A stretch of 19,143 nt of DNA from Dimargaris cristalligena (lineage: Eukaryota; Kickxellomycota; Dimargaritomycetes; Dimargaritales; Dimargaritaceae). Shown piece by piece: positions 18,078 through 19,143 of this stretch (positions are counted from its first letter, which is position 1; every line of letters begins with the position of its first letter). The notes beneath the pieces were generated by a model. It was given only the letters and a program-made list of their open reading frames with translations. It did no database searches and had not been told where the DNA came from. The translations under genes were made by a program, and so were the position numbers. Where the stretch lies: NCBI GenBank assembly GCA_027576995.1, contig JANBQC010000490.1, positions 1 to 19,143 on the forward strand, written 5' to 3'.

Positions 18078-19143
18078 TCAATTTCTTTTTAAAAAAATAA
18101 TGAATACGATGTACTTGTCATCAAAATAACATACCGTAAAAGGGCAATTAGCTAATGTAGTGCTAATAAATGTTGGCAATCGATCATCTAAGGATTGGGG
18201 GCGGTGGCTTTCCCAATTGCTATGTATTGTTGGCAAAGGAAGTTCTCGGGATATTACTAATGGTGATTGTAATAGAAATCTACCGATAGGAATATCGAAG
18301 TAGATTATTGCAATCTCGGGACAATTGATTGCTTCAGACAATACAGTCGGAACATCTAACTTTTATTTGTGTTAATTGCTATGGTAGTCAATCACGAGTG
18401 TATCGGGAGCGGGCGTGCTACAGGGGGTTGTTGGGAGAACAGCGCGTCATACACTAGCAGTTTGGTATGCACAAGAATTGATGGACCAAGGCCTTGGGAG
18501 GAGGTGAAAAATAATCGTCAAATCTACCAGAACATAGTGGAACGAGAGGAAGGGGAAAGGTGTCCGGAGGGGAAGGCATAAGTATATAGTAACAAATGAT
18601 AGGTGAAAATGGCCAGGATGCGACAGTATCAACCCAAATGTGCCAGCGATTGAGGACCTGGGTGACCTAGGAGAGTGTATACAGTAGCAAACCTACCAGA
18701 ATATACTGGTAGTTTTGTCAACATTTTCCGTCCACACTTTACCCGACAGGGCACCTCTACAGCGGGCCCTTAAATTTAGAAAGAGAGGGTAATTCAGCAG
18801 GCTCCGCGACGGCATCACCGTCTGATGAATTGCCCTAGGGTATGAACTGGCACTTACCAAATTATCAGAGGACTTCAAAAAGTTCTGATCCACCGAGTCG
18901 CAAAATTCTAATACTGTTATAGTGGATTCTGGTGGACTATACCCTTTTTAGCAAGCCTTCCATAATTAGTTTGCTATTCTCCGTTCTATACCAAATAATA
19001 TATTTTACCAAAGAGGCATCCCCCTCCTGGTAATCGGTCCAAGTGTTCTAGAGTTTCCTAACAACAATTGTATATGCCTTCAGCTGTTTATTACTCCTTG
19101 GTATATAATCACCAACGCGAGCCACGCCTCAAAAAAAAAAGAC
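18078..19143 (-). CDS. Unidentified multi-exon gene, 5' part outside the window
   Basis: Not recognised. Coding-like pieces on the minus strand join in frame: the end of an exon before the donor at 19113 (GCG TGG CTC GCG TTG), 19057-19009 (ETLEHLDRLPGGGCLF), 18907-18858 (EFCDSVDQNFLKSSDNL across the junction), 18492-18422 (LGPSILVHTKLLVYDALFSQ...) and 18359-18078. The last opens LDVPTVLSEAINCPE, contains RPQSLDDRLPTFIS and then LANCPFT, and stops at 18078. Introns of 55, 101 and 62 bases fit this window's other genes. The part between 18857 and 18493 is unresolved: either the exon reads through the donor at 18857 or a tiny intron is used. A donor-like ACG/GTATGT at 18135 could mean a further 3' exon. 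The gene converges on APC2 with about 40 bases between stops. Confidence 0.45.

Noticed and set aside
18908..19008. An extra exon (CAAACTAATTATGG...) between the first two mapped exons of the unidentified minus-strand gene
   Set aside because: It fitted only when one G at the 19020/19021 line junction was overlooked. With the correct base, the flanking exons join directly in phase with a normal 101-base intron.

Overview
The window looks like nuclear DNA of a fungus, most likely from an early-diverging lineage. The reasons are spliceosomal GT-AG introns with CTAAC/CTAAT-like branch sites, TATA-like boxes, compact gene spacing, a Pib1-like FYVE+RING protein, and animal-like homologues (taspase 1, an APC2 close to the human one in length). 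The lineage is an inference. I found no RNA gene, no viral gene and no intact mobile element.

Layout, left to right. Positions 1-861 are an AT-rich, gene-free block without a single CpG, probably a decayed repeat. Positions 1212-6569 (minus) hold one intronless gene for a very large scaffold protein: ankyrin repeats, a DysF-like module, a coiled coil, a FYVE zinc finger split by a long insert, a C2HC finger and a C-terminal RING. A roughly 1.1 kb gap follows, with two weak small-gene candidates. TFB4 (TFIIH p34 subunit, intronless) lies at 7697-8818 (plus). It converges, 102 bases apart, on a 14-exon taspase 1 gene at 8921-11972 (minus), which is almost invisible to simple ORF calling. A divergent promoter region with a strong hairpin (11973-12862) separates this from the mitochondrial ribosomal protein uL1 gene at 12863-14048 (plus, 3 exons). 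APC2, the cullin-like subunit of the anaphase-promoting complex, is at 14530-18038 (plus, 7 exons). At 18078-19143 (minus) there is the 3' part of an unidentified multi-exon gene that runs off the window.

The genes are housekeeping or regulatory and do not form one pathway. Two of them concern ubiquitin ligation (the RING protein and APC2), one basal transcription, one proteolytic processing and one mitochondrial translation. Exon models were built by hand from splice signals, reading-frame continuity and remembered family motifs. They were not tested by alignment or RNA data.
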